From Acanthococcus lagerstroemiae (taxonomy: Eukaryota > Arthropoda > Insecta > Hemiptera > Eriococcidae): a DNA stretch of 64,000 bases. Below, piece after piece: positions 48,479 to 59,684 of the stretch. The DNA is taken from NCBI GenBank assembly GCA_031841125.1, contig CM063106.1:39056001-39120000 (forward strand). Direction: 5' to 3'. Numbering within the stretch: position 1 is the first letter of the stretch; each line of letters starts with the position of its first letter. The notes beneath the pieces were generated by a model. The model had not been told where the DNA came from. It did not search any database and saw only the letters and a program-made list of their open reading frames with translations. A program made the translations under genes and the position numbers.

Positions 48479-49503
48479 TCTTCGATCCAGAGTACATTCA
48501 TGTCAAATCTGTAGAATCCAGAAAACATTATGTCGGCTGAAGTTACTGACATTTTCTTTAAAATGCTGTCTGACTTAAGTTTGTAGTTGTTCAAAAACAG
48601 TGCCGCTCGCTGATTTCGGGGGCTCGGTTTATGATGAATTCCCACAAATCACTATACTAGTTTTGAAAGTACTCCTTCCATTCCCAATAATGTACCTATA
48701 TTTTGGCATTTCGACATAATGTGTAGCAACGCGAAAACTAAATTCCGAAACAGACTGGATGCTCCACCAAGCATGCGACTTCATCTTTCGTCCATCAAGC
48801 CAGACATCCAGAAACATCAAAAATCAAAGACAGTTTTCTACCTCCCATTAAATTACGTCTAAATGTTCAAATCCACATTTACATTATAATTTTTCTTCTG
48901 CTTAAATTATTATCAGAAATTTACATTATGACTGCTCTTCCATAATCATATCATTCTCAATAGCAGGGACACTTTTAAAACTGCCTTTATTCATTTTGAG
49001 ACTTCGCGACAAATTTACAGTTCTAAAAGTGCTCTGTCGCCGAAAAAAGTCGAGAACCGTTGGCCTACACCAACATCTTCCAGATAGAACATGAAGATCA
49101 ACATGAAATGTGTCTGGGAAGTAAGACATAAAATCAGTCTATACTTACATCCCTTTTTATGGACGCCTAGTTCCGTTGGTTACGATATGTTATGTTGCGA
49201 AAATGATGATAGTAGTCATAAAACATTCTGCCAGGCCAATTGACTGACTGACTGACAGACTAACTGGCTGTCTGTCTGCCTTTTTATTTCTTATTCGGTC
49301 GGCCTACGTGGGTCATATTTCCACAGAAGGGGGGAAAATGGAACCGAACGAGCACTTCATGAGTACCACTGAACATGAAGAAGAAAAGGGGTCATCCTAC
49401 CACCAGGTAGTGCGACGAGATCTTAGGTTATTTGAGGCCCAGGTGGAGAACCACAGCCAGCAAAAAATAAAAATAAAATACTAGAGGCGGATGAGGAAGA
49501 CTT

Positions 49504-49835
49504 ATAAGTAAAACACAGAACTTTATCACTAAAATTTGCAGTAAATACTGAAAATTTACAGAGACACGGAGAGACTTTGGAAAATGATACTATGGTGACA
49601 CTGTCACACTTTTGTTCGGGACAGCTTGAAAAGCATGAGGGTAATGGTGACGATCGCCCATTTATTGGGAGGGGAAGGAGGTAGAGGAAGAAAAAGATAT
49701 GTTTCTATATACAGAAGATTTTCTGATTTCTTTTAGAATTTAAGATTTCTGGGTCAAAACACTCTATTTTTCATGAAAAATTGTGAAACTTTCCTTGATT
49801 ACGTTTTCTGGAAGGCAATCGCCTTAACTTCTCGT
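49504..49835. repeat. repeat family E, copy 1
   Basis: Reverse complement of 51652-51964. Shared words include ATAAGTAAAACAC, TTTACAG, GTGACACTGTCACACTTTTG, TGACGATCGCCCATT and TTCTGGGTCAAAACnCTCTA. GTGACACTGTCAC is itself a palindrome. The two copies face each other across 1.8 kb and could be the long inverted repeats of one element of about 2.46 kb, but the outer flanks show no target duplication. Confidence 0.8.
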
Positions 49836-50023
49836 AACGACTTACATGGAGAGTAAAGGCTATCGTGTGAGCTGTTCTATCTCTTCTGGTACACCTATTC
49901 GTAGACAATAATAAAATTGCCCTGATCCATATAGCAGTTGTCAGTCTCTATTTCGACCTGTTTGAGTCAGTCAGTCTCGAAACCTAAAATTCTGAGATAA
50001 ATAGATTGACAGAAAGGTAGATA

Positions 50024-50339
50024 CAGTCCCGTAGTCAGCCATCTACGATAGGGGGTGTTGACTGTTTACCAGAGAGGGGCTTGAGGATACACATAGTATG
50101 GGCTAACCCCCCCAAGGCACCTGAAACTGACTGTAAAATATGTAAGAATGAGCAAGTTTTCGCCTTTGAAACACGTTATTCAAAAAATTTTCTTTCGAGC
50201 AGTAATTTTACCTTCATTTTTATAAAATAGTCCTCTAATATCAGCGATTTTTAAAAAATACCTTAATTTTCGACTTTCTTCTCCCTTGAAAATCTTATTT
50301 CCCCCCCCCCCCCCTCGGAAAAATTCTGCTACGTCACTG
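50024..50339. mobile_element. hAT-type MITE family D, copy 2, reversed
   Basis: Its right end TGCTACGTCACTG is the complement of CAGTGACGTAGCA. Read on the minus strand it follows copy 1 (38715-38958) through TTTTCAAGGGAGAA, GAGGACTATTTTAT-like and TAACGTGTTTC words. It has a run of 14 C at 50301-50314, where copy 1 has AGGAGGAGGGG, and is about 70 bp longer. The left end CAGTCCCGTAGTCA is diverged and no 8-bp duplication is seen. Confidence 0.75.
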
Positions 50340-51651
50340 AATCATGAGTAGAACAGCTGGGCTATACATTCGAATCATTCAATGAAACTGGAGTTCGTTG
50401 TTCAGGCTTGAATTCAAAAAAGTTGGAGTTGAATCTTTATAGTCGAACTTTTTGGATTTAACCGTAAACTTTTTCCGCCACTTATCCAATATGTTTAAAA
50501 TATGTAAATCAAACATTCTGGACGAAAAATAACAAATTTACAATGTTAATAAAAACATTGAATTTAGTCTTAAAATTCGTAATCAAAACCGGTGATTCAA
50601 CTTACTGATAACCCACTGAAAAAATTGAATTTATCGCGTGAAAAAAGATTAACCCTTTTACAACGATCAAAGTTGCGAACTTTTGGAAGAAAAAATTCTA
50701 TTTCTGTGGACTTATCAAATTATCAGTTCCCAGACAGCCATTCATGAGCCATTCAGGCATTTAGCCAGTGATATTCAATGTGAACTGGATCGCGAGTCTA
50801 CCACTGTGTTCGTGAATTGTAACGTGACATAAGAAAAAGGCACGTGTGTCTGAAACTGATGGATGGACACTCGGGCCTTTCTCTTGTGACACCTCACATA
50901 TAAAAAACAACAAAACACACGATTGGTCTATCTTTCAAAGCAAAATCAGTGTTGCCACGTTTATAAACTTTAAAATGTAGTGGAAAGAAAGGTTTTGAAC
51001 AAAACTAGCGAGAGAAATACAAGGAATTCGTTATTTTTGCTCACGAAATTTTACCAGGGGTCTCCGGCAAGCGCTAGAACACTCCTCTGTCTATGGGTCT
51101 GGGTAGATAAGAGAATGAAAGAATGAAACAAACAGATAGAAACATATAGAACAGTAGAAACATAATATGGATTACATCGATAAATCGTTGATCCAGAATA
51201 AGTGGGACCTGGATCTTTGCCCTCCAATCGTTTTTTTTTGTTTTTTTTTTGTAGTAATAGTAGCATTACTAGTAAAATAGTAAAAGGAAAAACAATTTCG
51301 GATGTCATCTATGCACAGAAAACCCTGTTCGTCAAATGACAACAATTCAAATTCCGATTTTATTTAGATTCGTAGGCATCGCTTTCACTAATAATTATTA
51401 TATCAGTGGGGAGGGGGGCGTTAAAAATGCATTACGTGAGTGTCACTTCTCCGTATTTTCAGAAACATACAGTACAACTAAGTTCCTTACCTAACAAAAA
51501 AGCCGATTCGTTTGATACTGGTGACCCTGCCTGTGTAGATTCTCCGGATCAAAAAATAGTTTAGGAAGGTAGTCTTCTGTTTTCAGATATCCTCATTTAA
51601 TGGTGGTGATCTTTAGGGGGACGGGTTGGGTGGATTTGTTCCCCAGCTCCA

Positions 51652-51964
51652 ACGAAAAGTTAAGGTGGTATCCTTCCAGAAAAAGTAATCAAGGAAATTT
51701 CCAACATTTTTTATACAAAATAGAGGGTTTTGACCCAGAAATCTTAAATTCTAAAGAAAAAAAAAGTCTGCGGAATATTGAAACATATTTTTTTCTACCT
51801 CTACCTCCTTCCTCTCCCAATGAATGGGCGATCGTCACCGTTACCCGCATGCTTATAAGGCTGGCGCGAACAAAAGTGTGACAGTGTCACCACAATATCA
51901 TTTTCCTGTAAATTTTCATTATTTACTGTAAATTTTAGTGAGAAATTTCAGTGTTTTACTTATC
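51652..51964. repeat. repeat family E, copy 2, inverted
   Basis: Counterpart of 49504-49835. It ends GTGTTTTACTTAT, the complement of the start of copy 1. The copies differ by small indels and substitutions, so neither is very recent. The frame at 51600-51881 is a by-product of the repeat. Confidence 0.8.
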
Positions 51965-52195
51965 AATTAGAATGGTTAGACGTTATTTTTACCATCCATC
52001 ATATTCCTTTCCTATACTAGGTAAATTTTTGGCCACTTTCGCATTGGTTTAGTATTGAACAGAACGGTAGGCAAGATTTGAATAGAATTGATTGGTATCA
52101 TGACTTCGATGATTCGTTGTTCGTGGTTTAAATTATTTTCAAAAATAAATCGAAGGAATTACGAATCCGTTCAGGACACCGTATCCAGGAATACG

Positions 52196-52429
52196 GCGAG
52201 GGGCGGGGGTTGACCAAACATCGTGGTGATTAAGCACTTGCATATATTTACATACGATTAAAAATTTGTCGTCTGTAATCAACGATGATTTTTCCAGAAA
52301 TACCTATATTAGCACCATTACATCAGCAACAGTCTCAGCCTTGTCTTGGAAATTTTCCTATATATGTCCAAGGGGCCTAGGAGGTCTGACCCCCGACCCA
52401 TCCCTTGTACACGGCCCTGGATCCGTTAA
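52196..52429. mobile_element. possible hAT-like element (CAGGGCCGTG end)
   Basis: The right end ACACGGCCCTG is a CAGGGCCGTGT terminus in reverse, and a G/C-rich GACCCCCGACCC block follows inward. The left end CAGGAATACGGCGAGGGGCG has the matching G-rich block GGGCGGGGGTTGACC. The flanks have similar but unequal words (GTATCC and GGATCCG). Confidence 0.4.
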
Positions 52430-54868
52430 GTAACGAGGTCATTAACCCTTTTAACTAATTCATAATTCGTCAGTTCGATAATCTGTCAATCTGGTGAATC
52501 ACGACCCAGATTTTAAAAAAAATCTCGTAATTTAGCTGATTTGTGTTTTTATTCGAGATCTGTGATTTACTGAATTGATGCTCTATTGATTCGGCGAATC
52601 ACAAATTAATACTCGTAAGTCAATCAATAGCATGATTCAGTTACCTGAAGTTTTTTCTTTGTGGTTTGTTATTGCCGAATCACGAATACAGAGTATTTTA
52701 AATATGAAATCATGAGCAGACTTCACGAGGGGAGAAGTACGTTTCCATTGTACAGCTGTAGTTAAAAGGTTGAGATTTGCCAATTTTCCAAGACCTAGTT
52801 ATGTACTCAATTTCAGTTATAGGATACGCGAATGGATACATTAAGTCGCAATGAAAACAGGATAAATTAGGTAAGCAGTTTCAAACACGAAATCCGTTGT
52901 TGTATCTTCCACAAATGGTACAGGTAGAAAAATGAATTACATCAAACCTTTACCTCTATTTATTGTAACGAGCAAACGATTCGAACGAACAACAAATAAC
53001 GTCAAGTAGGTATCCAGCTTAGAGGGAATGCGAAAGTAACACACTCTTCCAACCCCTAACTCTATGAACAACCAAGTCTAAAATAAATTTAACGCGTATG
53101 AAGCCAACTCGGCGATGCAACATGTAATCGTATTACCATTTTAATAAACCATTTAAAAGGCTTGAAGCTGCAAATTTTGAACGCCGGTTAGTCAAAAAAT
53201 AAAATACTGGAATTCCTCTCATTGAGCGATCATTTTGATGGTGTAGATGTAGCGCGGCGATAATTAAACGACGATCTGTAGCGTAAACAGTTGCAGGTCT
53301 TTAATTACAAACACCCGAGCACGCAGCAGGCTATATCGAAGCCGACATGAGCTACAGCATTCTTTAATTAATTTTTGTAGCCTATTCAAAACACGCCATT
53401 TCGGTCAACAGTTATATAGTTATTTTATAATTTATGAACCATCAAACGAAGTAATTAAATTAACGACTTCGGTCGTCGAAAAGGAAGTTAGGTTGTAAAT
53501 GTACACCCTGCGTATTCGATAAAATCAGCCTCGACTGAATGATCAATCACGTTTCTCGAAATTACTGTGTGCGACTTTCGTTTACTTCAGCCGTCTTGGA
53601 AAACGAGAAAGAGTATAAAATGTGGGAGAAAAAATTTCAAAATTTGCGAAAATAATTCGATTAGGGATTCATTCTTTACTGGTCGAAAAGCGCTATTGAA
53701 ATTGCTTGTAGACGATGTCGTACGAATAGGAACAATTAATCACGTCCCGGTTGGGAATCATTAACTTAAGTAATATTCGTGAATTTTATCCGAAGGCAGG
53801 TTATTTCTCCACTTGAGTCACTCTTCAATGCATACGTTCAATCAGAGTTACTCGGTTGACTCACTGAGGCGGGAAGCTGCTGAAATCAACTGCATGAGTT
53901 TCAGTTATGAGTCGTTACACGCTTTTTCGATTAACTTCGGCAGTCAGCCACTCCGATTTTGACTGAACTGAGGAAGAAAGTTTAGGACCATCCAAGTAAC
54001 CGTTTTACAAAATTGTTATCCAGTTTCGAATGTTTGTGTTTTTCGAAAACTGATACTTTTAAATCGTATTTTCGCTGTAGCTCATCAAGGAAATGAGCCA
54101 CAAATATGTTGAAGTACTTGTGGAGGTTAAGGTATGGTAAATCATATTCAGTTGTTGAAAGAAATTACTTTTTTTTTTGAATTTAAGGAAATTTTAATTT
54201 CATTAAAAAAAAATAACTGCCAACAGATTTGGTTTACTATTTCACATATAGTTACTTTGCCTAAGTGAAGAAAAAATGGCAAAAATATTGAACAATTGTA
54301 CTTGGGACATTCTTAAGACTTTCCAGTTCGATCGAAAACGAAGTTGACTGCAAAAGTCGATCAAAGTAGCACGAAAAGACACTTGTTTTCTTTAAAATAT
54401 CACTTCCGAAGATTCAAAATCAAAAGTGGATCAGCTTCCATCATTAATTCCCCAGAAATAACGTGCTTTCGGATAAGATTATTCTGAAATAGTCTAAAAA
54501 TTAACACAAAAGAATGCGCTCATTTAAAATATTTACGCTGTATGTTCTCGATTAATTCGACTCAATTTTAGTGCTTAATTCAAACGCGGGACAACCCACG
54601 GTGCCTAGAGTGGTCTATAAACATAGATTAATCTATCCTGCCGAATTAGAAATTAAGTACATCGAACCTTCCTCAATACTAGTTAATTTCGCCTATCAAA
54701 CGGAAATTAAAAATAAAAACAGTGAAACCCGACACTGATAAAAAACGTCACGAATCGACAAGATAAAAAAATTAAAAAAAAAAAAAATTAAAAAGTAGCT
54801 TTAAACCAAAATTACGTGGCTCTGATTAGAAAAATTGCACACAAAATGGAAAGTTCGGTTATATTTAC
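52430..54868. other. intron flank next to GluCl exon 2, no gene recognised
   Basis: Compared with the rest of the intron this stretch is less repetitive and has more CpG, with short A/T runs near 54170 and 54770-54790. GATTCGGCGAATCAC-like words recur at 52450-52690. No further exon was recognised between here and exon 2. Confidence 0.45.
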
Positions 54869-54981
54869 CTGTTCCATTAACACCGGACGGTCTGATTCTG
54901 GCATCGTAGATACCTTGTCCCAAAATTTTGTCCAGCACTTCTTTTTCTTTCTCTCGATAGTTAACTTTTGGCTGATAACTC
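54869..54981 (-). CDS. GluCl: glutamate-gated chloride channel, exon 2 (113 bp)
   Basis: Encodes the start of the mature N-terminal extracellular domain of the channel. The minus strand reads G (last base of a split codon), then 37 codons, then G (first base of the Asp codon completed by exon 3). Key residues are SYQPKVNYREKEKEVLDKIL, GQGIYDARIRPSGVNGT. The REKEKxVLDxILGxGxYDARIRPSGxNGT pattern is specific to GluCl; GABA (RDL), histamine and glycine channels differ here. The final NGT followed by Asp is an N-glycosylation sequon. The acceptor is CGTATCATTACAG and the donor GTAAATATAAC, both canonical. Exon 1 with the signal peptide must lie upstream (above 54982 or off the window) and was not found. 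Gln for Ala and Ile for Lys in LGxGxY, and Val for Ile in SGINGT, distinguish it from the Drosophila form I remember. Confidence 0.97.
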
Positions 54982-55348
54982 CTGTAATGATACGAAACAG
55001 GAATAGGCTAATTAATTCACGAGACTGTAGGGTGCAAATTCATCTTTTCGGGAATAACTCTCGTTCCCGTATAGCAAAACGGAAATTCCCATTGAAATTA
55101 TCTATTTCCGGAAATTTATAGCTTTTTAGAGGGTCCGAAATTAATTGCTGAGATGACTATACACGTTCTGGCTACGCGTAATATTAGCATGAGGGTGCGT
55201 GAAATATCGAATGGTTTATAAAATTCGAGGTAACTACAGGACACGAGTAGTAATCCATTTTGCGCCGACAACTTCTGTGGTTACAGTACACGTTGTTCTA
55301 TATCTAGCCTTACGAAATATTTGAACCGACTATTAGCTGGAAATAGGG

Positions 55349-56177
55349 TTCATGTTCATAGACTTCAACAAGGCGTTCGACTCCCTATGCCACCGAAAAA
55401 TATGCCAAACCTTGGCGGAACAGGGAGTATCAACCCAAATAATCAAATCCTCGTTTACTCATACGAGCATGCTGAGGCATATGTAGAATTGGATACACTT
55501 CACGAAAAATTTTTAATCAAACGAAGAGTGAGACAAGGGGACCCCCTTTCCCTTAACTATTTTACGGGAAAACAAACTGGAAAGGTAAAAGAGTTAAGGT
55601 CTGTTGTATTATGTTCAATTAGCTTTTACTTTGAATTCACATTACATTTAATCCATCATCAAGTTTCGATAAAAAGCATGCACACGCAGTACGGATAATA
55701 ATGATAATAATGATGATAATGCAGTGTTGCCATATATACAACATCTCCCCCCCCTTAAAATATATACATATACAACCCCTTTACAAGCTAAACTTGTCAA
55801 ACCTAAACTACTGGAACTAGATCCCGTCGATTCCGGCGCACAATACGCCCGTGATCCGTATCGATGATATAGGATCGAGGGTAAGGTATCACTTCCCTTA
55901 TAACCCCTTTTTCGCGGACTTTTTTTTTCACATTACATTTAATCCATCATCAAGTTTCGATAAAAAGCATGCACACGCAGTACGGATAATAATGATGATA
56001 ATAATAATAATGCAGTGTTGCCATATATACAACAAGGTCCACGGTAGTTGGCTAAGTAACATTAGGTTAGCCGAAGACATTGTACTGTTATCAAAAAATC
56101 ATAGGGAAATGGAAGAAATGACTAAGGATGTACAAGAAATAAGCAAAACTTTTGGTCTATTAATTATTGTAGCATGA
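55349..56177 (+). pseudogene. RTE-like LINE, reverse transcriptase core, interrupted
   Basis: FMFIDFNKAFDSLCHRKICQ opens the RT palm (the first catalytic Asp is in FIDFNKAFDS). It continues with TLAEQGVSTQIIKS, then in a shifted frame VELDTLHEKFLIKRRVRQGD and PLSLNYF. Before the inserted LTR element it gives NWKGKRVKV, and right after it HGSWLSNIRLAEDIVLLSKN, which joins in frame once the insertion and its duplication are ignored. LAED replaces the catalytic FADD, and a TAG breaks the first frame near 55473. The 3' part of the same element resumes at 59685. Confidence 0.88.
55602..56034 (-). mobile_element. miniature LTR element, 433 bp, 5-bp target duplication
   Basis: Direct repeats 55602-55743 and 55927-56034 share 108 bp (TTCACATTACATTTAATCCA, then CAGTGTTGCCATATATACAA and CA). 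The outer ends are TGTTGTATTATG and ATATACAACA, and AGGTC flanks both sides (55597-55601 and 56035-56039). On the minus strand AAGGGGGGGGAGA, a polypurine tract, stands just before TGTTGTATATATGG, the start of the downstream LTR. That fixes the orientation. About 34 bp of one LTR are missing. The interior of about 180 bp codes for nothing, so this is a TRIM-like or internally deleted LTR retrotransposon; the TGTTG...CAACA ends are like Copia LTRs. Confidence 0.85.
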
Positions 56178-59100
56178 TAAAATTGATAGGCCCATTTTTT
56201 CGTATTAAGAGTCTCGAGCTGGGAGCTTGGAACTAAAAGGAACGATGGCTTTCGAATATCACGATGCATGCAGTCGGACATTTTTGACATTCGTTTATTT
56301 AGAATTCGAACTGCATGGTGACGTTTCAGAAAGGAAAACGAATTCTCGATGCACATTAGAACATGTGTATTGTGGATAGACTTTCAGCCTGTACGAACCG
56401 GACCATAGCCAAGATGGTTGAACGTAACGGTGATTGAGAGGCCAGTAACCACATGCTCAAGCTGAATCGATCACCGAGACGCCCATACAGTGCTACGAAG
56501 ATATCAAAATCATCATATTCAAAATTAAGCTTGGACAAGCAAATGTATATCCATTTCACTACATATGTAGGTAGGCAGCTTAAAAATTTCCCCGGTGATA
56601 AGTACGACGCTCGTTTTGATAAGGAGGTAAAAACCTCCGGGGCGATCACACGGTCTTACTTGAAATCACCATCCACAGGCTTTCTCCTGAAAGGACTGGC
56701 TGTGCTGGGAACTATGTTTTTAGATGTCATACTAATCAAAAGTCAACGTCTCTTTCCATCTCTCAGACCGTTACTATTTTGCGGATGGTGCGGGGTGGAG
56801 AGGTGGAATGATGTCAAAAGATTTTGTCGGCGGAGTAATACAGATACCGAAGCGATGCACGGAGCTGAAAATTGCATCGGCGGTTCATTTCGGTTCTTCA
56901 GCGACTACGAGTATCAATTTATCGTTATGGATCTCGCTACACATTTCCGCATTCGTGAAAATCTCGTATATCTTGTTTACTTACTCAGTTTGAGACACGT
57001 GTCACTCATTTTTGGAAGTTAAGTTCGTTTATCTAGTTCTCAAAATTCGAAATTCGACGGCATTTTCGGTTGTTCGGAGTATTTTAGTATCGTAATGTGA
57101 CAGAACTGAAACGCCACTGTCATATTTCGTCGATCCGTTTGCTGACCTGACCGCATGGTGAAATGAAAAGGCATGCTGCAGGCCTTGTCCAGCAGTATGA
57201 ATTTCGAGTTTAGTTTGGATCAATCAAGAAGATCTGGGCCTCCACACCGTATCGAGAAGTCGTTTCCAGTTCCAGTTCCAGGATTCGAGTCCAGACTGAT
57301 CTACGGCGCGATTCGATCGAGACCATGCCGCCACGAAGCAGGATTACGAGGCCAATGTCGAAGGTGCCATCATCAAATTCGCTGCCAATGGCTCCAGAAA
57401 CTACTCAGTATCGGTGTTCACTTTTATAATGTCAAGATTTCGTACCTTAGTTCGAGTATTTTTGATCATGACTAGTTTGCTATTGTAAGCCTAGCTCCCC
57501 TCATTTTGGATCTCATATTTCGTATTATTTTTCGAATCAAGAGGGCAAAATTGAGTTTCCCCTAGGAACATCTTTCCTAGGAGGAATCAACCCAACATTA
57601 TTGAATTCTCGTCGTTTTAGCAGAATGAGCAGCTTAATAACTTGAGTAATGAGTTCTCTACAGATGATAGAAACGTGCTATAGGCGATTCACATTCAATT
57701 CAGATTGGAGTTTTGGGACAAGTTACTGTGCTGTGTTATTTTTCAGTTCGATCCTGCACCTAGTCATCTGTCGTCGAGTTGCTGGAAGATTTGTTGCAGT
57801 GACCACTTCGCAGATCTATAGGTAGATCCACGCCTCGAGATGCAGACCATACGCACTGTATCGTTCCAGTTTGTCCAGCATTGGTATACGTAACTCCAGT
57901 TTTGAGTCCTTTTGGTATATGTAGCTGAAACCCCAGGTATATACCTTATTTTCGGCTTTTTACTATCGACCCGTGCTAGTGCGATTCGCGAAGTGCTAGC
58001 CTTAAGATTCGTACTTACCAGGGGGCCGACGTCCCCTCCAATCCGCGTGTATGATCGGGAAAGGGCGAGGAATAGAAATTCTTTTTACTTCCGATCTTGG
58101 GTTGTTCAAAATTTCGGGTCTAAAAACTGTCTTTCCATTTTATTTTCATTTATTTTTCTCCCCCCCCCCCACTTCTTATCTAAAATCTCGTGAAGAGTCA
58201 TGCAGAAAAATCACGCAGAGGCTCAGTACCCATGCTCGTGCTCGTTCAGGGGGTAGTTCAAAATTTAAGGTCCTGTGATACCAATGCGATCAGTTCAGAA
58301 CGCAGGAATCGTCATCGAATCTGTGATCATTAAAAGCGATCGCTCCAAAAAGTTCTGAGGCACCTCGAGGTCTTAGTATTTGATTTCTCCTGGGAGAAGG
58401 GGACTCCCTTCGGCTTTTGTAATCCGGTTTCTCATTTGGCTAGTCTAATAATTTCGGGGTATTTTCATTTCCTGCCATTGTTGCTGAGGTTGTTTCTGAT
58501 TATTTTACATTTTAGGGGAGAGAGGACTCTACTTTATAATATGGTGTTATTTCCATATCGTTATCACCTAATGTAGTCGTTTATAATATTTATTGTTGAT
58601 TTTGTACCCATGATTGAGGGTATATCTATTATTTTTAATCGCGTACGAATAGAAGTATCGCGAAGTAAGAGCCATAGGCTCCATTTTTATTTACAAAACC
58701 GTCGAGTATCTCCATTGTGCCTATTCTATTTTTATTATTTTTTTCCTTATTATGAGTTATTTTCAATTTTATGAAATTACAATACACGTATTTCTGTGCT
58801 GTTTGACATGATCTCATAATTTCAGTGAGGTGAATTCGGAACAACTTTATCTTTTCTGTTTATTTATCGAAAATGCATGGACGTACCACCATGCTAGTAT
58901 TTGATTTATGGTACGTGACATCCCTGGACTTGTTTCAAAATTAGATTTTCCTTTGGTGGGCCTCTTTTCATCCAGGGACGTGAAGAGTGGGTTCCCAAGT
59001 ACTTACGTCCATTCTGATGGCTCAGGTCTTCGGCCTTACTTCGTTAATGAAGTACACTGGAGACAGGGGTCATTGTGGACTCGCCCAGACTCCCGTGGGG

Positions 59101-59684
59101 CTTGGTGGTAGTCTGTGGTTAAGCATCTATGAGTATGGTGATACAGGATGTCCACCAGAATTCAGTTTTGGTGTTCCGGGACTTTTCTGGGACTTTTAAG
59201 ACACTTCCGGGAAAAATGTGGGTGCAAAAATATACCATGTTTTGCTCAATATATACAACAGTGTTACCTGTATTTTTCTACTGTATAGTGCGGGTGTGTA
59301 TTCGAAGGGTGACAGTTATCGATCTGGACTATGCACAAAGCAGTCTCCATGTATCGGGGAAACAGTCCAAGCTTGGGGGAAAAATTGGGTCCAACATTTG
59401 AAAAAAAAATCCGGGACCTTTGGCAATAGTTGAGTGAATTCTTGGACTTTTTGGGAATTCCGGGACCTCTTTTCAAAATCCGGGGCCTTTCCGGGGTTTT
59501 CCGGGCCTAGTAAACATCCTGTGATAGTAGGCTGAACGTTCGTTATTACGAGTAAATAGCCCCTTCGTCGGCAATCTACTATCGGCAAATTTCCCGCAGA
59601 TGAGATCCTGGGAAGGAGTTCTTTCTTCTTAGGATCTTATTCCAAAATTTAGGCGGAACATCTGACTTTTCGGGAAATCTTGCT
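56178..59684. other. 3.5-kb unclassified insertion inside the LINE
   Basis: Separates FGLLI (ending near 56166) from the frame that resumes KMRKTTFMSN (59690), residues that should be only a few codons apart. The borders carry TGTAGCA (56167-56173) and TGCTACA (59676-59683 region), an inverted match typical of an insertion's ends, but no target duplication is visible. The longest frame, 56453-57022, has no motif. A G/C-richer stretch at 57170-57400 includes MPPRSRITRPM from an ATG near 57327, which might be the start of a gag-like gene, but this is weak. Confidence 0.5.
59143..59520. mobile_element. element with ACAGGATGT ends and CCGGGAC motif arrays
   Basis: The left end ACAGGATGTCCACC and the right end AAACATCCTGT are inverted. 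GTGAT stands at the left flank (59138-59142) and overlaps the right end (59520-59525). Both sides are filled with TCCGGGACTTTT / CCGGGACCTTT words, several on the right. No frame of interest. I recall abundant repeats of this kind in hemipteran genomes; the class is unknown to me. Confidence 0.6.

Larger units (their letters stand above)
23520..54868 (-). other. GluCl intron between exons 2 and 3, 31,349 bp
   Basis: Bounded by the exon 2 donor (GTAAATATAAC on the minus strand) and the exon 3 acceptor (TTATAAAATAG). It is phase 1. A large share is mobile DNA, inserted in both orientations. Recognised contents are listed separately. Stretches where I see nothing definite are 28940-32710, 33490-35000, 36960-38700, 38970-40130, 40330-46400, 46570-48240 and 52430-54868; these hold AT-rich DNA, short homopolymers and microsatellites. 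Confidence 0.85.

Noticed and set aside
50946..50965. CAGTGTTGCCACG as the start of another hAT MITE
   Set aside because: No inverted partner and no 8-bp duplication were found nearby.
56453..57022. 189-codon open frame, among the longest in the window
   Set aside because: No motif, patchy composition, and it lies in the unclassified insertion inside a dead LINE. Nothing supports translation.
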